64,000 nt of DNA from Henriciella sp. (lineage in GTDB: Bacteria > Pseudomonadota > Alphaproteobacteria > Caulobacterales > Hyphomonadaceae): contig JABSPZ010000005.1 in assembly GCA_013213785.1 (NCBI GenBank), positions 62,001 through 126,000 on the forward strand, given 5' to 3'. The position numbers and the translations under genes are program-made. This document shows, piece after piece, positions 45,888-54,063 of this stretch. The number at the start of each line of letters is the position of its first letter. Positions within the stretch are counted from its first letter, which is position 1. The notes under the pieces are model-generated. The model saw only the letters and a program-made list of their open reading frames with translations. It was not told the origin of the DNA and did not search any database.

Positions 45888-46412
45888 TCAGGCGGCTTTC
45901 TTTTTCTTGGCGAGCGATTCAGCCAGACGATCCATCGCCGTTGTGTGATCGATGCTTTCGACAGCAGCGAGCTCACGGGCCATGCGATCCAGGGCGCTTT
46001 CATAGAGTTGGCGCTCTGAGTAAGACTGCTCCGGCTGGTCTTCCATACGGTGCAGGTCACGAACGACTTCTGCGATGGAGATCAGGTCACCAGAATTGAT
46101 CTTGGCTTCGTATTCTTGGGCCCGGCGAGACCACATGGTGCGTTTGATGCGCGCCTTGCCGCCGAGTGTTTTAAGGGCATCGTCGACCAGTTTCGAGCCT
46201 GCAAGTGCTCGCATACCCGACGCAATCGCACGATTGGTCGGCACGCGCAGGATCATTTTGTCCTGATCAAACGAGACAACATAGACTTCCAAGGTCATGC
46301 CAGCGACTTGCTGCTGCTCAATCGCGGTGACAGTGCCAACGCCGTGAGCTGGGTACACAATTTTCTGACCTGCTTCGAAATCTAGTTTCGTTGCCGCATC
46401 TGCTGTTGCCAT
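45888..46412 (-). CDS. carD: CarD-family transcriptional regulator
   Basis: This 174-residue protein binds RNA polymerase beta and stabilises open complexes, often at rRNA promoters. The N-terminal RNAP-interacting domain has FEAGQKIVYPAHGVGTVTAIE and the C-terminal helical DNA-binding part has WSRRAQEYEAKINSGDL and later SERQLYESALDRMARELA. A Lys-rich tail (AKKKKAA) ends it. ATG 46412 follows AGAGG at a suitable distance; a frame to 46541 is too long. An inverted repeat lies ~90-120 bp upstream. Confidence 0.95.
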   Translation of the reverse strand: MATADAATKLDFEAGQKIVYPAHGVGTVTAIEQQQVAGMTLEVYVVSFDQDKMILRVPTNRAIASGMRALAGSKLVDDALKTLGGKARIKRTMWSRRAQEYEAKINSGDLISIAEVVRDLHRMEDQPEQSYSERQLYESALDRMARELAAVESIDHTTAMDRLAESLAKKKKAA

Positions 46413-46501
46413 ATGGGGACCTCTTCTTCTACGCAAACGAGCCATGTTGCCGGCGAGAGTTCTCGTCAAATGCCGACTTAAGCATGGCTCGGGTATGGTG
46501 T

Positions 46502-46534
46502 TACGAACAAATTGTATATCACAAAAAGTTCGTA
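46502..46534. promoter_or_regulatory. Dyad TACGAAC-N19-GTTCGTA upstream of carD
   Basis: Two perfect 7-nt arms surround 19 nt of AT-rich DNA containing TTGTATAT. The position, 90-122 bp before the carD ATG, is right for an operator or for a promoter within a dyad, but no regulator is assigned. Confidence 0.35.
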
Positions 46535-46589
46535 TTCTCAACAGTCGCGTGCAATTCTCATTTAGATATCGGGGTTTACCATAGATTCA

Positions 46590-48194
46590 CTATGTCGCCG
46601 GCATTTCCACGATAAAACGAGCGCCGCCCTCTGCGCGGTTCTCTGCGATGACGGTGCCTTTATGGCTCGCAACGATTTGCGCGACGATGGACAGGCCAAG
46701 TCCAGAATTATTACCGAACGCAGATCCTGCGGGCCGATCCGTATAGAATCGCTCAAAAATCTTCTCGAGCTTGTCGGCGGGAATGCCGGGTCCATTATCA
46801 TCAACCACAATCCGGGCTGTGGTTTGAGGGCCTTGGCGACCTTGCTCGAGCGTCACGCTGACCGTGTCGCCTTCCGGAGAGAAGGATCTGGCATTGTCGA
46901 TGAGGTTCCGCAGCACCTGACCGAGGGGGCCTTCGCGTCCGCGAACCGTAAGGCCGGCATCCATGGTTGCATCTTTGAACGTCACTTTGACATTTCGCTG
47001 ATGTTCCAAGCCCTCATAGGTGCGAATAATGTCCCGAACGAAGCGGGAAATGTCCAAACGCTCCGTTGGAATACGGGTATATTCAGCCTCAAGGCGAGAG
47101 GCGTTCGAGATATCGGTGATCAAGCGATCAAGGCGCTGCACATCTTGCGCGATCACTTTACGTAGTTTCTCAAGCGCAACGGGATCATCCTGAACCATTT
47201 CAGCGGTTTCAACCGCAGAGCGGATGGAGGTCAGTGGGTTCTTGAGTTCGTGCGCAACATCCGCGGCAAACGCCTCATTTGCGGTGATCCGTTCGAACAA
47301 AGCTTCGGTCATCGCCTCCACGGATTGTGCGAGGTGTCCGATCTCATCATGGCGTTTCGAAATCCGCTCGAGATTGAGCTTATTGCTTGAGCCACCGCGG
47401 ATCTTGTCGGCCTCACTTGCAAGTTTGCGCAAGGGATTGGCGATCCCGATGGTGAGCAGCCCGGACGTGATCAGAGCGACCAAGATTGCGACAGCAATGA
47501 AGGGAACGAGGGCAGCGCGCTCAGCTCGAATGATGGCATCAATATCGTTCGATTCCAGCGTAAAGACGCCAACGACGGCTGAGACGTGTTGAATTGGCAG
47601 CGAGACCGAAATGATCCGCTGACCGCGATCATTAAACCGCTGGCTGGCGGCTTCATTGCCGATAATTGCCTCGGCAAACTCTTCTTCAAAAGTCAGCGTG
47701 CGGACCGCATCCTCGCCCTCAGACGGTCGGAAAGATCCAAGGAGAGAGACGGCCCATTCTGATAGGCCTTTACTCCAGACCGTCAGGCGATCTGGGTCCT
47801 GCAAAGGCGGCAAATTCTCGACAATCACGCGGTCGGACAGGAAATAACTATCCCCGACTAAGACACCGTCAGTGCTGTAAATCTTACCGCGCATCGTTTG
47901 CGGCAATGAGAGGGATGCGATTGCATCCTTGGCAAGCGTGTCATCCAGGATCGGCTGAGGCTCACCATAGGCGGCTTCTTCGCCAATAAGGTCGGCCAGT
48001 ACCTGGGCCTGGCCAACCAAATCTTGCTTTTTGGAAACGACGAAACTGGCGCGCATCTCGTTCAAAACCATCGCACCGATGATCAGAACAATCAGGCCGG
48101 CTAAGTTTGACGCGAAAATCAGACGCGCGATACGAGAGCCGAGCAATCGCCCGCCCCAGGCTCTAAAACTTCGTCTGTTTCGCGCCGCAGCCAT
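46590..48194 (-). CDS. Sensor histidine kinase of the ChvG/ExoS type
   Basis: This 534-residue inner-membrane kinase has TM1 near 23-45, a ~180-residue periplasmic sensor (EGEDAVRTLTFEEEFAEAI region typical of ChvG), and TM2 near 228-250. HAMP follows, then the DHp with His315 (DVAHELKNPLTSIRSAVE) and the HATPase with NLIDNARSF, DNGPGIP and GLGLSIV. ChvG kinases sense acid or envelope stress and phosphorylate ChvI. No ChvI-like regulator is adjacent; the cyclophilin gene lies 29 bp upstream. Confidence 0.92.
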   Translation of the reverse strand: MAAARNRRSFRAWGGRLLGSRIARLIFASNLAGLIVLIIGAMVLNEMRASFVVSKKQDLVGQAQVLADLIGEEAAYGEPQPILDDTLAKDAIASLSLPQTMRGKIYSTDGVLVGDSYFLSDRVIVENLPPLQDPDRLTVWSKGLSEWAVSLLGSFRPSEGEDAVRTLTFEEEFAEAIIGNEAASQRFNDRGQRIISVSLPIQHVSAVVGVFTLESNDIDAIIRAERAALVPFIAVAILVALITSGLLTIGIANPLRKLASEADKIRGGSSNKLNLERISKRHDEIGHLAQSVEAMTEALFERITANEAFAADVAHELKNPLTSIRSAVETAEMVQDDPVALEKLRKVIAQDVQRLDRLITDISNASRLEAEYTRIPTERLDISRFVRDIIRTYEGLEHQRNVKVTFKDATMDAGLTVRGREGPLGQVLRNLIDNARSFSPEGDTVSVTLEQGRQGPQTTARIVVDDNGPGIPADKLEKIFERFYTDRPAGSAFGNNSGLGLSIVAQIVASHKGTVIAENRAEGGARFIVEMPAT

Positions 48195-48223
48195 GTGCCA
48201 GTCTCGTCTCCCGAACCTGAACC

Positions 48224-48688
48224 TTAGCTGTCTGCAGCAACTTTCATAGAGACAATGGAGTCTGGCTCACGCGGCGGTTCGCCTTTGGCGAGCTGGTCTA
48301 TCACGTCCATGCCTTCGGTGACCTGACCCCAAACCGTGTATTGGTTGTCGAGGAAACGGGCATCGTCGAAGCAGATGAAGAACTGGCTGTTCGCACTGTG
48401 TGGCTGATTGGTGCGCGCCATTGAGCAGATCCCGCGAACGTGCGGTTCGGCGTTGAACTCTGCTTGTAGATTAGGCTTGTCCGATCCGCCCATGCCAGTG
48501 CCATTCGGGCAGCCAACCTGGGCCATGAAACCATCGATCACGCGGTGAAAGATGATGCCATCATAGAAGCCTTCGCGCGCAAGTTCGCGAATCCGATCGC
48601 AATGACCAGGGGCGAGGTCTGGGCGCAGTTCGATTTTTACGCTGCCCTTTGAGGTTTCCATGAAGATTGTGTTTTCGGCATCAGCCAT
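48224..48688 (-). CDS. Cyclophilin-type peptidyl-prolyl cis-trans isomerase
   Basis: This 154-residue cyclophilin has YDGIIFHRVIDGFMAQVGCPNGTGMGGSD (in pieces), the catalytic-Arg FHRVI and the GICSMARTNQPHSANSQFFICF core. The Trp of human CypA is replaced, as usual in bacterial PpiB-like forms. No signal peptide is present, so it is cytoplasmic. It lies directly upstream of the ChvG-like kinase on the same strand. Confidence 0.93.
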   Translation of the reverse strand: MADAENTIFMETSKGSVKIELRPDLAPGHCDRIRELAREGFYDGIIFHRVIDGFMAQVGCPNGTGMGGSDKPNLQAEFNAEPHVRGICSMARTNQPHSANSQFFICFDDARFLDNQYTVWGQVTEGMDVIDQLAKGEPPREPDSIVSMKVAADS

Positions 48689-48762
48689 AGCAAGAAGCTC
48701 CTATCAACGGTTTCCAAACCGCATAAGCGCTTCGTGTGGCAGTTAAAAGGCCCGATTAGCGG

Positions 48763-49470
48763 TCAATTGCCACGGATGTCGTAGAACAAAGAGAAATCGA
48801 TCGGTAGAGCGTCGCGAATATATTGGCGCACAAACAAGTTCTGATCGGCGATCCGTTTGCGCGTCACATAGACCACATCAAAGCGTCGCAAAGGCAACCA
48901 ATCGGCGAGATTTGGATCGTACACGCCGGCTTTGAGGTCGAACACGGCAGACTTGACCTCACCGCCCGGCATGCGCCGCATCAACACAACGGTTCGGGCA
49001 TTCCCCGTCTCAGTCACGCCGCCGGCCATGATGATCGCCTGTAGCGGATCGATCTGTCCTGGCATGTCAAACATGCCCGGCGCAGCGACATCCCCGCCGA
49101 CAAAAATACGCTGCGACGCCGTTCCGGTGAGCAACACATCTACATCAGGGTCGTTCAGCTCGGTCGCCATAGCTGTTTCAACACCCGCACGGACCTCATC
49201 GACGGTTCTTGCGGCAGCAAGGATTGGCGGCGAATAGGGCATCCGGAACAATCCATCCGGCCCGACTGTTACGGTGCGGCTGAGTTCTGGCGCGGTGTGG
49301 ACGATCACTTCCAATTGGTCGCCTGGGGCGAGCAAATAGAAGGCATCTGCGCCATCCTCGTGTCGCCAGTCTTTTTGCGGAAACACAGCAGATTCCACCG
49401 GCGGGTTCATCTGACACGCCGACAGAATGAGTGGAATGAGACAGAGACAGAGACCAAGTCGGTACTTCAT
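48763..49470 (-). CDS. Wza-type polysaccharide export lipoprotein (HfsD/GumB-like)
   Basis: This 235-residue outer-membrane lipoprotein has the signal MKYRLGLCLCLIPLILSAC (Cys19). The poly-export domain (LLAPGDQLEVIVHTAPELSRTVTVGPDGLF) is followed by SLBB-like segments (FVGGDVAAPGMFDMPGQIDPLQAIIMAGG). It would form the outer-membrane exit channel for an exopolysaccharide. It is divergent from the Wzc-like gene; in Caulobacter hfsD lies in the same operon as hfsA and hfsB (recalled), so the gene set matches but the order differs. Confidence 0.85.
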   Translation of the reverse strand: MKYRLGLCLCLIPLILSACQMNPPVESAVFPQKDWRHEDGADAFYLLAPGDQLEVIVHTAPELSRTVTVGPDGLFRMPYSPPILAAARTVDEVRAGVETAMATELNDPDVDVLLTGTASQRIFVGGDVAAPGMFDMPGQIDPLQAIIMAGGVTETGNARTVVLMRRMPGGEVKSAVFDLKAGVYDPNLADWLPLRRFDVVYVTRKRIADQNLFVRQYIRDALPIDFSLFYDIRGN

Positions 49471-49519
49471 GACACGCTTAAAGCCCTAAAAAATGTAAGC
49501 AAAACCTCGGCGTTAATGT

Positions 49520-49542
49520 TTAAGGAAGTATCAAGCGGTTAA
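49520..49542. promoter_or_regulatory. TTAA-N15-TTAA element upstream of Wzc-like gene
   Basis: Two TTAA tetramers are separated by 15 nt in the promoter space between the divergent export genes. Identical spacing recurs at 51115-51137 and at 4731-4753. It does not fit the CtrA site (N7). Confidence 0.3.
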
Positions 49543-49580
49543 GAAGAATTTGTTCGAACCCACGCTTGGAGCCGATTGCA

Positions 49581-51092
49581 ATGAGCGACATCTCAGACTG
49601 GGGACCGACCGGTGTCTTCCCGGCAGATGCAGCTGTGGTGCCTTCTCGCCCGCGGCTGGGTTTCGCTGATCTCATTCTACAGCTCTGGCGCGCGAAATGG
49701 CTGATGATCCTGGTTGGGTTGCCCATCTTCGCGCTTGGGCTGTTTCTAGCGTTCCAAATGCCGAAGACCTACGAGTCACACTCGTCTTTGTACGTGACCT
49801 CTGGTGACGAGGTGCGCACCAGTTCGATCCTGAGCGATCAAAGTTTTGATCCAGGTCCAGGCATCCAAGAAGTGATCCAAGGCGAGCTCCAAATCCTGCA
49901 GACCCAACTTGTGGCCGAACGGACCCTCTCGCGATTTCCACTGGATCGAATTTATCCAAAGCTGGCAGAGGCACGTGATAAGGCGCTCGCTGAAGGCCGC
50001 ACAGACGAAGCCGACGCGATTGAGTTCGAATACTTCCAGAAGGGTGTTGAGGCCTTGCAAGACGGCTTCTGGGCAGACGCGACACCAAACTCAAACATCA
50101 TTTCCGTTGGTTTTGAGCATGAAGATCCGCGCGTTGCCGCAGAGATTTTGAATGCCGCCATGGCGAGCTACCTGCGGCGACGGGCCGAACTGTTCGGTAG
50201 CCGTCCGGTCGACCAGCTGAGAGCGCAGCGTAAACGCGTTGAGGGCGACCTATTGAATGCGGAGGCCGCCATCTCAGAATTTCTGCGTGAAAACGGTATC
50301 GGTGATTTCGCGAGCGAACGCTCAACCGCCCAAACTTTATTCTCGGTCATTTCGAATGAGCTGCTGAACGTGCAATCGCAGCGCAGCGCAGCGCAGGGAC
50401 AACTCACGCGCACGCGGACCCAGCTCGAAACAACCAATCCAGAGCTCGATCTATATGTTGAGGACTCAAGCGCTCAACGCCTCCGTGAGCTTGAGATTGA
50501 ACGCAATCAGGCGCTGGTCAATTATACACCAGACAGTCGGCGGGTTCAGGCGATCGATCGGCAAATCGCTGAATTGCGCGGTTTCCTCGAGGCTCAAAAT
50601 TCACTCATCGGGACCGTGCGGCGCGGCCCCAATCCGACCTATCAGGCCCTAGAAAGCTCATTGAATTCGGTCGAGGCGGAGGCTGAGTCGCTCGATAGCC
50701 AGCGCGCCGAGCTTGAGCGTCAGCTGACGGCGGTTCAGAACAAGCTGAATAGATTTACAGCGCTTGAGCCGGAGTGGAATGAGCTGCAGCGAAACCGTGA
50801 TTTGATCGAAACGAGTGTTCGAAATGTTGCCGAACGTGAGCAGCAAGAGGGAACTGTGGCCGGCCTAACTGCGCTCGAGGCGGACAGCGTCAAAGTCACT
50901 GAGCCAGCGACGATTCCGATCAATGGCAGCAGCATGAAACTGCCCGTGGCTGTCTTATCCCTGCTGTTTTCTGGATTTACGGCCCTACTCGTTGGGCTGA
51001 TTCGTGCGTTTACACGTCGCGGTTTTTCAACCGCTGGGTCGCTACAACAGACCCTCGGCATTCCCGTGCTCGGAACGGTCAGTCGCGCCTAA
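49581..51092 (+). CDS. Wzc/GumC-like chain-length determinant without kinase domain (HfsA-like)
   Basis: This ~503-residue inner-membrane polysaccharide co-polymerase starts at ATG 49581 (TTGGAG 9 nt upstream). TM1 is near 38-60, then the Wzz domain and long periplasmic coiled coils (DQLRAQRKRVEGDLLNAEAAISEFL, and LESSLNSVEAEAESLDSQRAELERQ in part). A Pro-rich motif near the second TM (LPVAVLSLLFSGFTALLVGLI) and GIPVLGTVSRA end it. The cytoplasmic kinase is on the separate gene that follows, as in hfsA/hfsB. Confidence 0.87.
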   Translation: MSDISDWGPTGVFPADAAVVPSRPRLGFADLILQLWRAKWLMILVGLPIFALGLFLAFQMPKTYESHSSLYVTSGDEVRTSSILSDQSFDPGPGIQEVIQGELQILQTQLVAERTLSRFPLDRIYPKLAEARDKALAEGRTDEADAIEFEYFQKGVEALQDGFWADATPNSNIISVGFEHEDPRVAAEILNAAMASYLRRRAELFGSRPVDQLRAQRKRVEGDLLNAEAAISEFLRENGIGDFASERSTAQTLFSVISNELLNVQSQRSAAQGQLTRTRTQLETTNPELDLYVEDSSAQRLRELEIERNQALVNYTPDSRRVQAIDRQIAELRGFLEAQNSLIGTVRRGPNPTYQALESSLNSVEAEAESLDSQRAELERQLTAVQNKLNRFTALEPEWNELQRNRDLIETSVRNVAEREQQEGTVAGLTALEADSVKVTEPATIPINGSSMKLPVAVLSLLFSGFTALLVGLIRAFTRRGFSTAGSLQQTLGIPVLGTVSRA

Positions 51093-51114
51093 GTCTGCTA
51101 TCGGAAAAATGTCG

Positions 51115-51137
51115 TTAACCATGATTGTGATACTTAA
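51115..51137. promoter_or_regulatory. TTAA-N15-TTAA element upstream of BY-kinase-like gene
   Basis: This lies 30-52 bp before the ATG of the BY-kinase-like gene, with the same 15-nt spacing as the element at 49520-49542. Confidence 0.3.
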
Positions 51138-51166
51138 GGTTTAGACGAATAGAGCCTGAGTCCCGT

Positions 51167-51859
51167 ATGCGTGATCTTCGTGAAGACCTTGATCCTGTTT
51201 GGCGATCTGCCATGCGCCTTGCCGGCGTGGCAGACGGTGCTCGGATTATGATGTTCACATCGGCCGTTGGCGGAGAAGGCGTATCGAGCATGGCGGCGAG
51301 TTTTGCTTGCCTCGCAGCGCGGCGTTCAGAACAGCCAGTTTGGCTGGTCGATTTAGATTTTCGCAGAAATCCTCAATTCAACGCCTTCAAGAAGGGCTTT
51401 GCGCGCGATGTTGGAAAGCCTGGCCGGGCCTTTGATGCTTCCCTGAAGCAGGCGCCAATCTTTGATATCAACCCTAAATCGGCGGATAGCCGCTTCGATA
51501 AACTTTTGACGGTCAATGAGATCGAGAGATTGTCGCTGTTGGTGAGCCGGTTTCGCGGCGAGCGATTGAGCTCTGGCCAAACCGTAAGCCTTCAAAATTC
51601 CCCGGACTGGTGGAAAGCGCTCCGTCAGATTGCGGGCTGGGTGATTGTCGATGCGCCGTCACTCTCGCAATCATCGGCCGCGCTAACGATGGCAAGTATG
51701 GCGGATGGGATCGCCTTAGTTGTTGCCGCGGATCATACGACACCGTCTGAGGTTGAAGACGCAAGGCATCAGCTTGAGGCGCGGCAAGGCCGAGTCCTTG
51801 GCGCAGTGCTAAACAGGGTGAAAGCCGATGCACGGTTCGCTGACCGCTTCAGCGCCTAG
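51167..51859 (+). CDS. BY-kinase/ParA-like cytoplasmic partner with degenerate P-loop (HfsB-like)
   Basis: This 230-residue protein has the CpsD/Wzc-kinase fold: MMFTSAVGGEGVSSMAASFA at the Walker A position (32-41), VWLVDLDFRR at Walker A' (59-67) and WVIVDAPSLSQSSAALTMAS at Walker B. The Walker A Lys-Ser/Thr is replaced by Val-Ser, so ATP hydrolysis or kinase activity is doubtful, and no Tyr cluster ends the protein. It follows the Wzc-like gene and overlaps the polymerase gene by 32 nt, so it probably regulates polymer length structurally. Confidence 0.8.
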   Translation: MRDLREDLDPVWRSAMRLAGVADGARIMMFTSAVGGEGVSSMAASFACLAARRSEQPVWLVDLDFRRNPQFNAFKKGFARDVGKPGRAFDASLKQAPIFDINPKSADSRFDKLLTVNEIERLSLLVSRFRGERLSSGQTVSLQNSPDWWKALRQIAGWVIVDAPSLSQSSAALTMASMADGIALVVAADHTTPSEVEDARHQLEARQGRVLGAVLNRVKADARFADRFSA

Positions 51860-53138
51860 TCCCGAAGCGCCAACCACGGAGTACCCGGTTCATCGCGCCG
51901 AGTTTCTGCTCTTTATTGGCGTTTTGCTGATTTTCAGCGAAGGGATACTTCCGCGCCTTTTATCTGGCGATGAGACGGCGGACGGGTCTGCCATGCTGCG
52001 ATATCTCTGGCTGCCAATCTATGCGGTGATTTTCGCTGGGACTGTCTGGAAAATTCGCGAGGTGGCGCAGACCTGTTTGAGATTGCCGTTTTTGATGGGT
52101 TTGCTCGCTGTGTGTGCGGTCTCATTTGCGTGGTCTATCGACCCTGCAATCACGCAAAGGCGGAGCCTGGCTATTTTGATGACGACGGCGGCCGGACTAT
52201 ATATTGGGTCCCGTTATTCATGGCGAACGCTTCTTAGAGGTCTCGCCATCACTTGGTTTGTTATTGCTGCTACGAGTTTTTTAACAGCGCTCGCGCTTCC
52301 CGTTTATGGCCGCGATTTCGAAACACATGGCGGCGCCTGGAAAGGGCTGTTTTTTGAGAAGAACCAGCTCGGGGCTCATATGGCGCGGGCGGCACTTTTC
52401 GGAGCCTTCTTGCTGATTATGGATCGACCATATCGGGTATGGTGGGCCGGACTAACCGGATTGAGCGTGCTGCTCGTTTTTCTGAGCACTTCTAAGACAT
52501 CGCTGCTCGGATTGTTGATTGGGCTCGGCATATTGAGCATCGCTGCGGTCATGAAACGGGGTATGGTTTTCGGTCTTGTAACCGCGTGGTTTGGCATCAT
52601 CTTGAGCGCCGTTTTCGTTGGCATTCTTGTATCTACGCCAGAGCTTATTGTGTCCGTTCTGGGCCGTGATCTGACCCTGACCGGGCGGACAGATATCTGG
52701 ATCACACTGGTCGACTTTATCTCGGAGCGACCGCTTCTCGGATATGGCTACGGCGCCTTCTGGGACGATGGCAGCAATTCTGGGAATTGGGTCCGGGAGA
52801 TGGTCGAATGGGACGCGCCAACAGCTCACAATGGTTGGTTTGAGGTGACCTTAGCGCTCGGCCTGATCGGATTGGCGCTCTTAGCCCTCGATTTCCTGAT
52901 GACAATTTGGCGGGCAAGCTGGTCCTCGATCAATACATGGGCTGGTGTCTTTGCGCTCGCGTTCTGTGCGCAGTTCTTCTTGTTCAACCTGTCTGAGAGT
53001 GCGTCTCTGCAGCAAAATTCGATCGTCTGGCTAATTTATGTGGCGCTGGCGGCGAAGCTCGCGCGGCGTCCCATAGGACGGATCTTCATCAAGCCTGCTC
53101 AACTGCGTCCACCTGTGACGCGGATGGCGCAGGCTTAG
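51828..53138 (+). CDS. O-antigen ligase/polymerase-like membrane protein (Wzy-like)
   Basis: This 436-residue protein has roughly ten to twelve transmembrane segments and the WaaL/Wzy_C signature FFEKNQLGAHMARAALFGAFL near residue 177, plus LLGYGYGAFWDD in the large periplasmic loop. It would polymerise or ligate repeat units. Its ATG overlaps the BY-kinase-like gene by 32 nt. The 3' end overlaps the convergent glycosyltransferase by 50 nt, so the two genes share their last codons in different frames. Family assignment is firm; the polymer is unknown. Confidence 0.85.
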   Translation: MHGSLTASAPSPEAPTTEYPVHRAEFLLFIGVLLIFSEGILPRLLSGDETADGSAMLRYLWLPIYAVIFAGTVWKIREVAQTCLRLPFLMGLLAVCAVSFAWSIDPAITQRRSLAILMTTAAGLYIGSRYSWRTLLRGLAITWFVIAATSFLTALALPVYGRDFETHGGAWKGLFFEKNQLGAHMARAALFGAFLLIMDRPYRVWWAGLTGLSVLLVFLSTSKTSLLGLLIGLGILSIAAVMKRGMVFGLVTAWFGIILSAVFVGILVSTPELIVSVLGRDLTLTGRTDIWITLVDFISERPLLGYGYGAFWDDGSNSGNWVREMVEWDAPTAHNGWFEVTLALGLIGLALLALDFLMTIWRASWSSINTWAGVFALAFCAQFFLFNLSESASLQQNSIVWLIYVALAAKLARRPIGRIFIKPAQLRPPVTRMAQA

Positions 53139-54063
53139 ACTTACTGGCTTTCAAAGCGGCCGCGCCGTAAAACCTGAGATCGATCCACCAAAAGACTTTC
53201 GCGACCCCCCGCACAGCGAGATCAAGCTGGAAAGCTCTTCTAGGGTGACGAATGAGGCTCAAAGCGACCCATTGGAGACCATGGAACACAGCCTTACCTG
53301 CTCCAACTAGCATCCAGAAAATGATTAGATCAATCCGGGGGCGCGGGCCGCGCCGCGCAAAAGTGATCGGACCTTGACCATAAGATAATGCCCGGCGCAG
53401 CGTGTAGGCGAGCGCAACACGCTCTGGCAATGGGTGTTCCCAAACGGGTGCGTCAGCCGCCCAAGCGAACGTCCCATTTGCACTTCGCACCCGGGCGAAT
53501 AGGAGGCTATCCTCGCCGCCAATTTCGTTCATGTCCGTATCAAACCAAGGCGCGCCGCCATGGATTTGAGAAAAGTCGACAAGGGCGTTTCCGCTGCCAA
53601 AGGACTCCGTAATGTAGCCAGACGAAAACTCTGGTTCACGAGCAAAGAATTGCTCAAAATAGGCTTGGTGCCGCCTTTGTCCTTCAGGGAGGGCGGTTTG
53701 AACCGGTCCAAAGGTGACCGCTGCTGGGAAGCTTTCATAATTCGCCAGCAAACTTTCGAGCCAATTCGGCGGCGCTGTTTGATCGTCGTCGAGAAACGCT
53801 ACTAAGTCCGTTTCGACGACCGACATGGCGGTGTTTCGAGCGTTCGCGACCCCAGGCGCCGGTTCATGCACGGCGACTAAATCGATGCCATCAGGGCATT
53901 CATGGGTCAGTAGAGCAATCGCATCGGACGCCGTCGCTTGCGGCGTGTTGTCGACAATGATGATCTGAAATCCCGTCGCAGCGTAGGATTGGGAGAACAA
54001 GCTCCGAATCGCGGCAAGCAGACCATCGGGTCGATTGAAGGTCGGGACCACAACGCTGATCAT
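53089..54063 (-). CDS. Family 2 glycosyltransferase
   Basis: This 324-residue GT-A glycosyltransferase begins MISVVVPTFNRPDGLLAAIRSL. The metal-binding DxD is in VAFLDDDQTAPPNW and an acceptor region EIGGEDSLLFARV lies near residue 180. A C-terminal hydrophobic part (about 250-285, LIIFWMLVGAGKAVFHGLQW) suggests membrane association. Its stop overlaps the polymerase gene by 50 nt and its start overlaps the second transferase by 4 nt. The sugar donor is unknown. Confidence 0.88.
   Translation of the reverse strand: MISVVVPTFNRPDGLLAAIRSLFSQSYAATGFQIIIVDNTPQATASDAIALLTHECPDGIDLVAVHEPAPGVANARNTAMSVVETDLVAFLDDDQTAPPNWLESLLANYESFPAAVTFGPVQTALPEGQRRHQAYFEQFFAREPEFSSGYITESFGSGNALVDFSQIHGGAPWFDTDMNEIGGEDSLLFARVRSANGTFAWAADAPVWEHPLPERVALAYTLRRALSYGQGPITFARRGPRPRIDLIIFWMLVGAGKAVFHGLQWVALSLIRHPRRAFQLDLAVRGVAKVFWWIDLRFYGAAALKASKSKPAPSASQVDAVEQA

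Noticed and set aside
49513-49523. CtrA site in TTAA-N3-TTAA near the Wzc-like gene
   Set aside because: The spacing does not fit the TTAA-N7-TTAA consensus.
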